From JBFLYZ01 sp040756415 (GTDB lineage: Bacteria > Bacteroidota > Bacteroidia > JADZBD01), in assembly GCA_040756415.1 (NCBI GenBank), contig JBFLYZ010000038.1:1-36137 (forward strand): a stretch of 36,137 bases of DNA. Direction: 5' to 3'. Both the position numbers and the translations under genes were made by a program. This document shows positions 8,921 through 15,845 of the stretch, piece by piece (the stretch's first letter is position 1; every line of letters starts with the position of its first letter). The notes beneath the pieces were generated by a model. That model searched no databases. It was not told the DNA's origin and worked only from the letters and a program-made list of their open reading frames with translations.

Positions 8921-9847
8921 ATGCGAAAAATTATCCTGCCTATAGCTTTGACTGCCATAATGTTGGCCGGGCTGCACTGTGTGCCCAAACAGAAGCTGCA
9001 GGAAACGCCCCCAGGGCAAACGGGAGCCCAGAACCCCAATCCGCCACTACCTCCTTATCCGCCTGAGATCATGAACGATACGGTTCCATGGCAGCCGGTG
9101 GTCATGATCCTGACCACGGAGGGCGAGATACGGGTGAAGCTATATAACGAAACCCCCCTTCACCGCGATAACTTCCTCAAATTGGTGAGCGAGCATTTTT
9201 ACGACAGCCTGCTGTTCCATCGGGTGATCGAGAATTTTGTGATCCAGGGCGGAGACCCGAACTCGAAGAAGGCCAAACCGGGCGAGCTGCTGGGCGATGG
9301 AGATGCAGGATACTGGATACCGGCCGAGTTCAACCCGAAGCTCTTTCATAAAAGAGGGGTGCTGGCGGCTGCCCGCGAAAGCGACCTGATCAACCCGAAG
9401 CAGGAAAGTTCGGGCTGCCAGTTTTACATCGTGCAGGGAAAAAAGTTCAGCGACAGCCTGCTGCAGGTTCAGGCCAGGCGCATCACCAAGGCCAGGCTGT
9501 ACAACCAAACGGTGAACAAGGCGGAGAACAAATGGATACTGGAAAAGTACAGGCAATTCGCTGACCAGAAGCAGGAAGACAGCATGAAGGTTTATTCGGT
9601 CATGATCGACAAGCAGGTGGAGCAGCAGCTTCCCATGGCCCCGCTGTACCAGTTCACGCCCGAGCAAAAGCAGGCGTATACATCTGAGGGCGGCACGCCT
9701 CACCTGGACGGAAGCTATACGGTGTTCGGTGAAGTGATACAGGGCATGGATGTGGTGGACAAAATAGCCGCCATGAAGCGCGATAAGAACGACCGGCCTC
9801 AGAAGGACGTGCGCATACTGAAAATGATCGTGCTGAAAAAAATATGA
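8921..9847 (+). CDS. Cyclophilin-type peptidyl-prolyl isomerase, exported lipoprotein
   Basis: A 308-residue protein with a signal peptide (MRKIILPIALTAIMLAG) and candidate lipidation Cys20. The cyclophilin core is clear: VMILTTEGEIRVKLYNETPLHRDNF, FYDSLLFHRVIENFVIQGGDP, SSGCQFYIVQGK, then YTVFGEVIQGMDVVDKIA. It would catalyse proline cis-trans isomerisation during folding of exported proteins. The core is interrupted after FYIVQGK by a ~75-residue charged helical insert, rejoining at GGTPHLDG. I chose ATG 8921 because it begins the signal peptide and lies downstream of the promoter box; an in-frame TTG at 8891 is less likely. pheS follows after 1 base. Confidence 0.9.
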   Translation: MRKIILPIALTAIMLAGLHCVPKQKLQETPPGQTGAQNPNPPLPPYPPEIMNDTVPWQPVVMILTTEGEIRVKLYNETPLHRDNFLKLVSEHFYDSLLFHRVIENFVIQGGDPNSKKAKPGELLGDGDAGYWIPAEFNPKLFHKRGVLAAARESDLINPKQESSGCQFYIVQGKKFSDSLLQVQARRITKARLYNQTVNKAENKWILEKYRQFADQKQEDSMKVYSVMIDKQVEQQLPMAPLYQFTPEQKQAYTSEGGTPHLDGSYTVFGEVIQGMDVVDKIAAMKRDKNDRPQKDVRILKMIVLKKI

Positions 9848-9848
9848 T

Positions 9849-10874
9849 ATGAAGGAGAAGGTAGAGGAAATACTAAGAGAGATAGAAGCCTTTACGGCTA
9901 CCACCCGAGAGCAGGTTGAGGAGTACCGTGTAAAGTGGCTTAGCCGCAAGGGCAAAATATCGCTGTTGTTCGATGAGTTCAAAACCGTTGCGCCCGACCT
10001 GAAGAAGGAAATGGGCCAGAAGCTGAACGAGCTGAAGAACAAGGCACAGGCGAAGCTGGACGAGCTGAAGCAGAAATTCGAGCAGGCGGATGTTGCGGAC
10101 GAGGCGCATGAGCCGGACCTGAGCCTTCCGGCAGAACCCATCGCCCTGGGCACGCGGCACCCCATTTCCATTGTACGCAGGCAGATCACCGAGATTTTCG
10201 GCCGCATAGGCTTTACGGTGGCTGACGGGCCCGAGATCGAGGACGACTGGCATAATTTTACCGCGCTCAACTTCCCCGAGAACCATCCCGCCCGCGATAT
10301 GCAGGACACCTTCTTTATCGATGAGCAGAATAAGATCGCCCTGCGCACGCATACTTCGAGCGTGCAGGTGCGCGTGATGGAAAGCACTCAGCCGCCCATA
10401 CGCATGATCTTTCCCGGCCGGGTGTACCGCAATGAAGCCATTTCAGCCCGCGCGCATTGCTTTTTCCACCAGGTGGAAGGCCTGTACGTGGATGAGCAGG
10501 TTTCTTTTGCTGACCTGAAGCAGACCCTGCTGTATTTCGCCAAAGAAATGTTTGGCGAAAAATCGCAGATACGGCTGCGCCCGTCCTATTTTCCGTTTAC
10601 CGAACCCAGCGCGGAGATGGATATATCCTGTTCCATCTGCGAAGGAAAGGGGTGCGCGGTGTGCAAGCACTCGGGCTGGGTGGAGATCATGGGCTGCGGC
10701 ATGGTGGATCCGGCAGTGTTGGAAAACTGCAAGATCGACCCGAAGAAATATACCGGTTTCGCCTTTGGCATGGGAATAGAGCGCATCGCCCAATTGAAAT
10801 ACAGGGTGAACGACCTGCGCCTGTACTCGGAGAACGATATACGCTTTTTAAATCAATTTAAGTCCGCCTTGTAA
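9849..10874 (+). CDS. pheS: Phenylalanyl-tRNA synthetase alpha subunit
   Basis: A 341-residue class II synthetase subunit that charges tRNA-Phe with phenylalanine as an alpha2beta2 complex with PheT; pheT is not in this window. An N-terminal coiled coil for tRNA binding (~1-90) precedes the catalytic core. Motif 2 is FPGRVYRNEAISARAHCFFHQ, and motif 3 is FAFGMGIERIAQLKY near the C-terminus. A cysteine-rich stretch (CSICEGKGCAVCKHSGW) precedes the conserved GCGMVDPAVL segment. Length is normal. It starts 1 base after the PPIase stop, implying translational coupling. Confidence 0.97.
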   Translation: MKEKVEEILREIEAFTATTREQVEEYRVKWLSRKGKISLLFDEFKTVAPDLKKEMGQKLNELKNKAQAKLDELKQKFEQADVADEAHEPDLSLPAEPIALGTRHPISIVRRQITEIFGRIGFTVADGPEIEDDWHNFTALNFPENHPARDMQDTFFIDEQNKIALRTHTSSVQVRVMESTQPPIRMIFPGRVYRNEAISARAHCFFHQVEGLYVDEQVSFADLKQTLLYFAKEMFGEKSQIRLRPSYFPFTEPSAEMDISCSICEGKGCAVCKHSGWVEIMGCGMVDPAVLENCKIDPKKYTGFAFGMGIERIAQLKYRVNDLRLYSENDIRFLNQFKSAL

Positions 10875-10918
10875 CTTCTTCTGCACGCCTGGCGCGTGCT
10901 CGCTTCAACCAGGATCGT

Positions 10919-11236
10919 ATGACGGTTTCGCGAAAAGAGCTGCTGCTGCAAATGCTGGCTAAAGAGCCGGGCGATACCTTTCTGAATTACGCGCTGGCCC
11001 TGGAGCTTGAAAAAGAACATAAGATAAGCGAAGCGATAAGGGTCATAGAAAAGGTCCTCGAAGACAATGCGGATTACCTGGGCGCATACTATAAGCTGGG
11101 CAAGCTGTATGAGGCCAGCGGGGAAAGAGAGCTGGCGCGAAAAACGTATATATCCGGCTTAGCGGTCGCCCGCAGGCAGAAGAACGGCAAGACCCTGTCG
11201 GAGCTGAACGAGGCGCTCCTGCTTCTGGATGAATGA
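10919..11236 (+). CDS. Small TPR-repeat protein
   Basis: A 105-residue soluble protein of helical hairpins with TPR spacing: FLNYALALELEKEHKISEAIRVIEKVLEDNADYLGAYYKLGKLYEASGERELARKTY in two short phrases separated by an Asn/Asp turn. TPRs mediate protein-protein contacts; the partner is unknown. The start ATG is preceded by an AGGA element (10911-10914) at good spacing. It lies 44 bases after pheS on the same strand and is likely part of that transcript. Its stop abuts the convergent lipoprotein stop. Confidence 0.8.
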   Translation: MTVSRKELLLQMLAKEPGDTFLNYALALELEKEHKISEAIRVIEKVLEDNADYLGAYYKLGKLYEASGERELARKTYISGLAVARRQKNGKTLSELNEALLLLDE

Positions 11237-11887
11237 TCAGGCCTTCTTCTTTTTTTGCGGCTCTCCCTTCAGTATCCCGTCTTTACGCATTTCCTTCACT
11301 ATGCTTTTCGAGAACTCTTTGGAAAAGGATGGCAGGTTAAGCACATCGTAGGTGCGCGACTGGGCCGACCATACCAGCTCCTCCGTCTTCGCGTCATACA
11401 GGTTGGTCTCCAGGTAATACACCTTGCTTTCCTCATAATAACCGGGGTTGTAAGAGTAGGGATACCAGTACGAATAATAGCCCCAGAAGTTGCGGTAGTA
11501 ATCGAAACGGAAAGGATCGTACGAATACCCGCCCGGCACATACTGCGACTCGGTTTCCTCCTTTAAAAGCGAAATGGTAAGTATGCCGTCCACGCCATTG
11601 TCGCGAAGCTTGTTCATTACCTGTACATAGTCCGAATCCGAATTACTTAATTTAGGAGGAAGGATATCGATGCCTCTTTTAACGCTCACCTGGTATTCGC
11701 GCAGCAGGGCGGCTATATCGTTCTCGACCGTTGATTTGGCCACCGCGTGGCTGGTGAGGGCTACCACCACGATGCTTTCATAGTTTTTGCCCTGGAGGGA
11801 AGGGTTCTTCCACGAGCCCGTGATCGTAGTGGTTGAAGAGCAGGCATAAAGGAGCAGGAGGAACAGGTATACGGCTGGGTTTTTCAC
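11237..11887 (-). CDS. Putative lipoprotein, DUF4136-like
   Basis: A 216-residue protein with a lipoprotein signal ending LLLYAC (Cys16). The body runs TTTITGSWKNPSLQGKNYESIVVVAL ... GVDGILTISLLKEE in two segments, then a Tyr-rich stretch (~130-155, YYRNFWGYYSYWYPYSYNPGYY in overlapping Tyr/Pro pattern), then YYLETNLYDAKTEELVWSAQ. The ELVWSAQ strand and overall plan resemble DUF4136-type envelope lipoproteins; I infer this from pattern only. It lies downstream of hsp20 on the same strand, with a hairpin between. Confidence 0.7.
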   Translation of the reverse strand: MKNPAVYLFLLLLYACSSTTTITGSWKNPSLQGKNYESIVVVALTSHAVAKSTVENDIAALLREYQVSVKRGIDILPPKLSNSDSDYVQVMNKLRDNGVDGILTISLLKEETESQYVPGGYSYDPFRFDYYRNFWGYYSYWYPYSYNPGYYEESKVYYLETNLYDAKTEELVWSAQSRTYDVLNLPSFSKEFSKSIVKEMRKDGILKGEPQKKKKA

Positions 11888-11903
11888 GGCATATCTTTTA
11901 GCA

Positions 11904-11931
11904 AAGGCCCTCCCCGCGGGGGAAGGGCCTT
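11904..11931 (-). terminator. Hairpin between hsp20 and the lipoprotein gene
   Basis: AAGGCCC (11904-11910) pairs with GGGCCTT (11925-11931), and CCCC (11912-11915) with GGGG (11919-11922), around a GCG loop with a small internal bulge. It is very stable but not followed by a T-run on either strand. It may be a weak terminator, an attenuator, or a 3' stabiliser of hsp20 mRNA. Confidence 0.5.
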
Positions 11932-11943
11932 CGGGTCAGTAAA

Positions 11944-12390
11944 TCATTTAACTTCTATCTTGCGCGCGCCCGATTTTTCAGTCCCTGCTTTTTTAGGGAC
12001 TTCGAAGCGCAGCACCCCGTCTTCGTATTTCGCGGTGATGTTGTCCGCATTCGCCTCCGCGTTATCCGGGAGCGTGAAGGAGCGCGAAAAACTGGAGTAA
12101 TTGTATTCCTTCCAGGAGCGTGAATCTTCCTCATCCTCTTTTTCGCTTTCCTTTTCGGCCGATACGGTGATAAAATTACCGTCCACCTCGATATTAAAAT
12201 CCTCTTTCTTCATACCCGGCACGGCCAGTTCTATGCGGTAGTGGTCTTTCTTCTCGGTGATGTTGACCGAGGGAACGGTTTCCAGGATATCATCATCCCA
12301 GAGTGACGGCAGGTCGTGATTGAACAGCCGTTCGAATGGATTGCGCAAATGCCTGCGCATACGGAGCTGGTTTCTTTTAACTAAGGTCAT
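11944..12390 (-). CDS. Hsp20/alpha-crystallin small heat-shock chaperone
   Basis: A 148-residue ATP-independent holdase that binds unfolding proteins under stress. The alpha-crystallin domain spans ~38-135: VNITEKKDHYRIELAVPGMKKEDF starts it (read as two strands), FSRSFTLPDNAEAN is mid-domain, and YEDGVLRFEVPKK carries the closing GVL motif. I chose the ATG at 12388-12390 (MTLVKRNQL) because this gives the usual family length. The same frame is open upstream to 12534, but that extension is Pro/Gly-rich and unlike the family. A sigma-54-like element lies ~50-65 bases upstream. Confidence 0.93.
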   Translation of the reverse strand: MTLVKRNQLRMRRHLRNPFERLFNHDLPSLWDDDILETVPSVNITEKKDHYRIELAVPGMKKEDFNIEVDGNFITVSAEKESEKEDEEDSRSWKEYNYSSFSRSFTLPDNAEANADNITAKYEDGVLRFEVPKKAGTEKSGARKIEVK

Positions 12391-12437
12391 GGTATTGGTT
12401 TTTAAAAAGGTTAATGGATTTTTGCCGGGGGATACCC

Positions 12438-12454
12438 GTAAAAGAATTGTGCCA
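12438..12454 (-). promoter_or_regulatory. Possible sigma-54-type promoter of hsp20
   Basis: On the minus strand TGGCAC (12454-12449) is followed after 5 bases by TTTTA. The sigma-54 consensus is TGGCAC-N5-TTGCW. The -24 half is perfect, but the -12 half lacks the GC. It lies ~48 bases before the hsp20 ATG. The rest of 12391-12579 shows no gene. Confidence 0.3.
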
Positions 12455-12579
12455 GGCGCTTCATGAGAGGTACAGCCGGCCGGGCCAGGGGAGAATTGCG
12501 GAAAGGGAATGTTCACTTGGGGAAAATAAGCCACAGCGGGCCGGGCACAGCGCGGCAGGAATGTGATTTATGCTGAAAT

Positions 12580-12608
12580 ACGAAGCGCTCCGTTACGGAG
12601 CGCTTCGT
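12580..12608 (-). terminator. Perfect hairpin downstream of the PKD/T9SS gene
   Basis: ACGAAGCGCTCCG (12580-12592) and CGGAGCGCTTCGT (12596-12608) pair perfectly over 13 bases with a TTA loop. It lies 23 bases past the stop of the minus-strand gene ending at 12632. There is no strong T-run, so termination is inferred from position and stability. Confidence 0.6.
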
Positions 12609-12631
12609 GTCAATTCACAACGCGAAAGATA

Positions 12632-13234
12632 TCAATGCAGCACCGTGAGTTTGGTCACCGCCTCGCGCCCGTTGACGCGCAACTTGACAAAATAGATCCC
12701 TTCCGGAAGGCCTTGGGTATCGAACCGCGCCTCATAGCTGCCGGCCGGTTTGCTTTCCTTTTCAAGTACCGCTACTTTGTTGCCCAGCATGTCGTAGGCT
12801 TCGAGCAGCACCTCGCCTTCAGCGGTGGATGAATACCCGATCACGGCCTGCGAGTTGGACGGATTAGGAGATACGTTCATGGTCAGCAGGGTCTTGCTGA
12901 AATCCTCTATGCCGGAGCTGCCTATAACGACATTTATACAGGCGGAGTCAGCGCAGGTGGTGAAATCGGTGATCAGCAGGCATACTGAATAAGTGCCGGG
13001 CCCGCTGTAGGTGTGCGATGCCGTAGCACCGGTGCCGTTTGTTGCATCGCCCCAGGTCCAGGCGTATTGCGTGTTTCCGCTCACACCGGTCGAGGTGCTT
13101 GTCACATTCAGGGTAAGGCCGGTAACGGTGTAAGTAAAGCTGGCCGTACAGGTAGATTGCGCATAAGCAGCGCTGCCGATCAGTACAGCAGACGCTCCCA
13201 TTACTAGTGATTTTGTAAAAAGGTTCATAGGCAT
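12632..13234 (-). CDS. Secreted PKD-domain protein with T9SS sorting domain
   Basis: A 200-residue protein: signal peptide (MNLFTKSLVMGASAVLIGSAAYAQS), one PKD domain (~30-115) with YAWTWGDATNGTGATASHTYSGPGTYSV read as the WxxGDG/HxYxxxGxY pattern, then a T9SS C-terminal domain (MNVSPNPSNSQAVIGY, YDMLGNKVAVL, LPEGIYFVKL). It is predicted to be exported and surface-attached; function unknown. The start is ATG 13234 or ATG 13228. The frame is open to 13312, but that stretch contains a terminator and promoter box, so a start there is rejected. It lies downstream of a larger PKD protein but has its own promoter. Confidence 0.85.
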   Translation of the reverse strand: MPMNLFTKSLVMGASAVLIGSAAYAQSTCTASFTYTVTGLTLNVTSTSTGVSGNTQYAWTWGDATNGTGATASHTYSGPGTYSVCLLITDFTTCADSACINVVIGSSGIEDFSKTLLTMNVSPNPSNSQAVIGYSSTAEGEVLLEAYDMLGNKVAVLEKESKPAGSYEARFDTQGLPEGIYFVKLRVNGREAVTKLTVLH

Positions 13235-13254
13235 AGGATTTTTTTGGTTACATG

Positions 13255-13262
13255 CAAAAATA
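13255..13262 (-). promoter_or_regulatory. Candidate -7 box, TATTTTTG
   Basis: A perfect TAnnTTTG on the minus strand, immediately after the terminator of the upstream PKD gene and 20 bases before ATG 13234. A TTG on the minus strand at 13280-13282, 17 bases further upstream, could be a poorly spaced -33 element. Confidence 0.45.
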
Positions 13263-13264
13263 AG

Positions 13265-13297
13265 AAAAGAGCGCCTCCCCAACTTTAGCGCTCTTTT
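13265..13297 (-). terminator. Intrinsic terminator of the 450-aa PKD gene
   Basis: AAAAGAGCGC (13265-13274) pairs perfectly with GCGCTCTTTT (13288-13297) around a 13-base loop. On the minus strand the stem runs into TTTTCTTATTTTTG, a good T-rich tail. It lies 17 bases past the stop at 13315. Confidence 0.8.
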
Positions 13298-13314
13298 CGT
13301 TTTGTTAACCATGG

Positions 13315-14667
13315 TTATTTAATAACGGTTAACTTTCCTGTGGCCATGTGGCCATTGACCGTGATACGTAACAGGTAAATACCTTCAGCCTGTTCCCCCG
13401 CATTCCAGTTCAGGGTATGGCTGCCGGCTTCCTGCCTCGTCTGATCCAATATTGTTTCCACTTTGTTTCCCACCAGGTCATACACCCCGATGGAAACCTC
13501 TGCGCTCTCATTCAGGGTGTATGCGATGGTGGTCATTCCATTCGTGGGGTTAGGGAAATAATTTACAGCTCCGCTGGACAGCCATTCCTCTATTCCCGAC
13601 AGCTTCAGCACATACATGCTGTCGCAGTTGGTGCAGGTATCCGTTTGCGAGAATACGGTCAGGCAGATCTGGTACCAGCCGGTTTGGGCATAGGTGTGCG
13701 TGGGATTCTGCTGGGTGGATGTATTGCCGTCACCGAAATCCCAGTACCAACTGTAAAAGGGACCGCCAGTTGAAATATCATAAAAGTAAACCAGGCCGTT
13801 ATTGGTCGAGTCGTTCCACGAAACGTAATCGGCATTACAGGGCACGGATTGCCCATTGGAAATGATCACTGAATCGCAGTATGTGCTTGCGCAGTTGGTG
13901 GCCAGACTGTCCCACACGGTCAGGCATACATAATAAGTCCCGTTATAGAGATAGGTGTTGGAGGCATTTTGCGTATAGGCGTAATTGCCGTCACCGAAAT
14001 TCCACATCCAGGAGGGCGCGTAACCGCCCGTTGATGTGTTGGTGAAGACGACCGTGGGGTCAGCGGAAGTGTTCATCGTAAACCCTGCCGTAAGATTACA
14101 GGGGTAGTAATTGATGCTGTCGCAATACGTACAGGTATCCGTTTGGGTATAAGCGGTGAGGCACACCAGGTATGTTCCGGGATTGGCATAGTTCACTACC
14201 GGGTTTTGCATGGTAGAGGTGGAGGGGCTTCCTCCCGGAAAGCTCCAGGACCAGGCTATGGGATTATTCGTGGTGTAGTCGTAGAAATACACGCTGTTGC
14301 TTAGTGAGTCGGGGTACCAGTAGAAATATGCGTTGCAGGGCTGGGGCGGAGCGTTGGTGATGACCACCGTGTCGCAGTACGTGCTCTGGCAATTAAAGTT
14401 CAGGCTGTCCCATAAGGTAAGGCAAACGTAATAGGTGCCGCTGAACTGGTAGGTGTTCGTTGGATTGGCGGCATAGGAATAATTGCCATCGCCAAAGCTC
14501 CAGTAATAAACGGGCATGCCGGCCCCGGTGGAAGTGTTGGTAAAGACGACCACATTCTGATTAACGGTAAAAGAAAAACCTGCCTGGCAGTTTTGTGCCA
14601 GCAAATCCGCACAGGCAGGGACCAGGATAAGGGAAAGAACGATCTTCTTGAGGTCAGGCGTTTTCAT
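13315..14667 (-). CDS. Secreted four-PKD-domain protein with T9SS sorting domain
   Basis: A 450-residue protein with a signal peptide (MKTPDLKKIVLSLILVPACADLLAQ), four tandem PKD domains (~28-105, 112-185, 190-268, 275-355) and a T9SS tail (YFPNPTNGMTTIAY ... EGIYLLRITVNG). PKD hallmarks recur: YWSFGDGNYSY, WSWSFPGGSPS, WMWNFGDGNYAY, WYWDFGDGNTS. Domains 1 and 3 share the ending TYYVCLTxWDSL...CxSTYCD; domains 2 and 4 share QTDTCTxCDS. So the array arose by duplicating a two-domain unit. Cys pairs (CDS/TYCD) may form disulfides. It is probably a surface or extracellular adhesin or scaffold. Confidence 0.9.
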   Translation of the reverse strand: MKTPDLKKIVLSLILVPACADLLAQNCQAGFSFTVNQNVVVFTNTSTGAGMPVYYWSFGDGNYSYAANPTNTYQFSGTYYVCLTLWDSLNFNCQSTYCDTVVITNAPPQPCNAYFYWYPDSLSNSVYFYDYTTNNPIAWSWSFPGGSPSTSTMQNPVVNYANPGTYLVCLTAYTQTDTCTYCDSINYYPCNLTAGFTMNTSADPTVVFTNTSTGGYAPSWMWNFGDGNYAYTQNASNTYLYNGTYYVCLTVWDSLATNCASTYCDSVIISNGQSVPCNADYVSWNDSTNNGLVYFYDISTGGPFYSWYWDFGDGNTSTQQNPTHTYAQTGWYQICLTVFSQTDTCTNCDSMYVLKLSGIEEWLSSGAVNYFPNPTNGMTTIAYTLNESAEVSIGVYDLVGNKVETILDQTRQEAGSHTLNWNAGEQAEGIYLLRITVNGHMATGKLTVIK

Positions 14668-14896
14668 ATCTGTTCTGTAAAAAGGTTACAGGGGACATTT
14701 CTTTTTTGCCATACAAAGGTGCGGCCGGTGGGAGGAATACGCAAATCAAACTCGTTATTTTCTTACGCGTTCAAATACTATAATCGGTACCCGTTTTTGG
14801 GTATTTCATATTGGCCCGGAGGCCTGAACATTCTTCCCCGCACAAAGCATGGCCAATCAACCGCGCATCGGCTCCCCGGGCGATGAAAATAGGCCT

Positions 14897-14904
14897 TACC
14901 TTTG
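14897..14904 (+). promoter_or_regulatory. Candidate -7 box, TACCTTTG
   Basis: A perfect TAnnTTTG match ending 9 bases before ATG 14914. If used, the mRNA would have almost no leader. The rest of 14668-14896 holds no gene I can support. Confidence 0.35.
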
Positions 14905-14913
14905 GCGCCTGCT

Positions 14914-15795
14914 ATGGAAAAGGTCACGGCCCGGAATAATTTCCTCCTGCTGCATTTCATCGTTTTCATCTGGGGCTGGTCGCCTATCTTCGGGAAGCTC
15001 ATCTCGGTCGATGCCCTGCAACTGGTCTGGTTCAGGGTATTGTTCACCATTGTCTTTGTTTCGGCCTACATGATCTACATCCGCCAGGACCTGCGCATTG
15101 GCGATAAGGACCTGTACAAACTGCTCGTTATAGGCGCCATCATCGCCTTTCACTGGTATTGTTTCTATCACGCCATCAAAGTATCTAACGTATCGGTGGC
15201 CCTGGTGGCCTTTTCCACCGGAACGCTTTTTTCCTCCTTTATAGAGCCCCTTTTTTACAAACGCAGGCTGTTGGGCTATGAGATCCTGTTCGGGCTGATC
15301 ATCATCGGGGCCATCATCCTGATCTTTAAAGTTGAAACGCGGTACACCGAAGGGATCATTTACGGGGTGCTGGCCGCCTTTACCTCTTCGCTGTTCACCG
15401 TATGGAATGGGCTGCTGGTACGCAAGCTCAGATCGCCCGTGATCACCTTCTACGAGCTGGGAGGCGGCTTCCTGGCCCTTTCCATCTATCTTTTTTTCAC
15501 GGATTCTTTCGACAGGGAGTTTTTCGCCCTCCCCGGGGCCGACCTGGCCTGGCTGCTGCTCTTCGCATCGGTGGGAACGGCCTTCCCCTTCATCGCCAGC
15601 GTGAACCTGCTCCGGAACATCAACCCCTATACGGTCACGCTCACCGTCAACCTGGAGACGGTATACGGCATCATCTGGGCCTATTTCATCTTCAGCGAGG
15701 ATAAGCAGTTGACCATCTACTTCTACATCGGGGCCCTGATCATCCTGGCTACCATCTTTGCCAATGCCCTGCTGAAAAATTATTTGCGCAGGTAG
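14914..15795 (+). CDS. EamA/DMT-family transporter
   Basis: A 293-residue inner-membrane protein with ten predicted membrane segments in two EamA halves. The first half opens FLLLHFIVFIWGWSPIFGKLI. The second begins near GIIYGVLAAFTSSLFTVWNGLLVRK and carries VNLETVYGIIWAYFIFSED, the typical last-but-one helix of the family. DMT exporters move small metabolites or amino acids; the substrate cannot be told. I prefer ATG 14914 to the in-frame TTG at 14902, since the -7 box overlaps the latter. ispG follows after 50 bases. Confidence 0.9.
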   Translation: MEKVTARNNFLLLHFIVFIWGWSPIFGKLISVDALQLVWFRVLFTIVFVSAYMIYIRQDLRIGDKDLYKLLVIGAIIAFHWYCFYHAIKVSNVSVALVAFSTGTLFSSFIEPLFYKRRLLGYEILFGLIIIGAIILIFKVETRYTEGIIYGVLAAFTSSLFTVWNGLLVRKLRSPVITFYELGGGFLALSIYLFFTDSFDREFFALPGADLAWLLLFASVGTAFPFIASVNLLRNINPYTVTLTVNLETVYGIIWAYFIFSEDKQLTIYFYIGALIILATIFANALLKNYLRR

Positions 15796-15827
15796 CTCAA
15801 AAAGGACCGCGAAGCCCCGGCCTTGCG

Positions 15828-15835
15828 TATCTTTG
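15828..15835 (+). promoter_or_regulatory. Candidate -7 box for ispG, TATCTTTG
   Basis: A perfect TAnnTTTG ending 10 bases before ATG 15846. No clear -33 TTTG is seen. If real, transcription starts within a few bases of the start codon, favouring ATG 15846 over GTG 15840. Confidence 0.4.
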
Positions 15836-15845
15836 CAGGGTGGAA

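Noticed and set aside
9140..10387. 415-codon minus-strand frame
   Set aside because: Overlaps the PPIase gene and pheS, both of which have clear catalytic motifs; Ser-rich low-information translation.
12391..12534. Longer hsp20 start at 12534
   Set aside because: The extension is Pro/Gly-rich, unlike Hsp20, and would span the putative promoter.
13235..13312. Longer start for the small PKD protein
   Set aside because: The stretch contains the terminator of the upstream gene and a -7 box; the signal peptide begins at 13234/13228.
14884..14940. 18-codon frame overlapping the EamA start
   Set aside because: No supporting signal and out of frame with a real gene.
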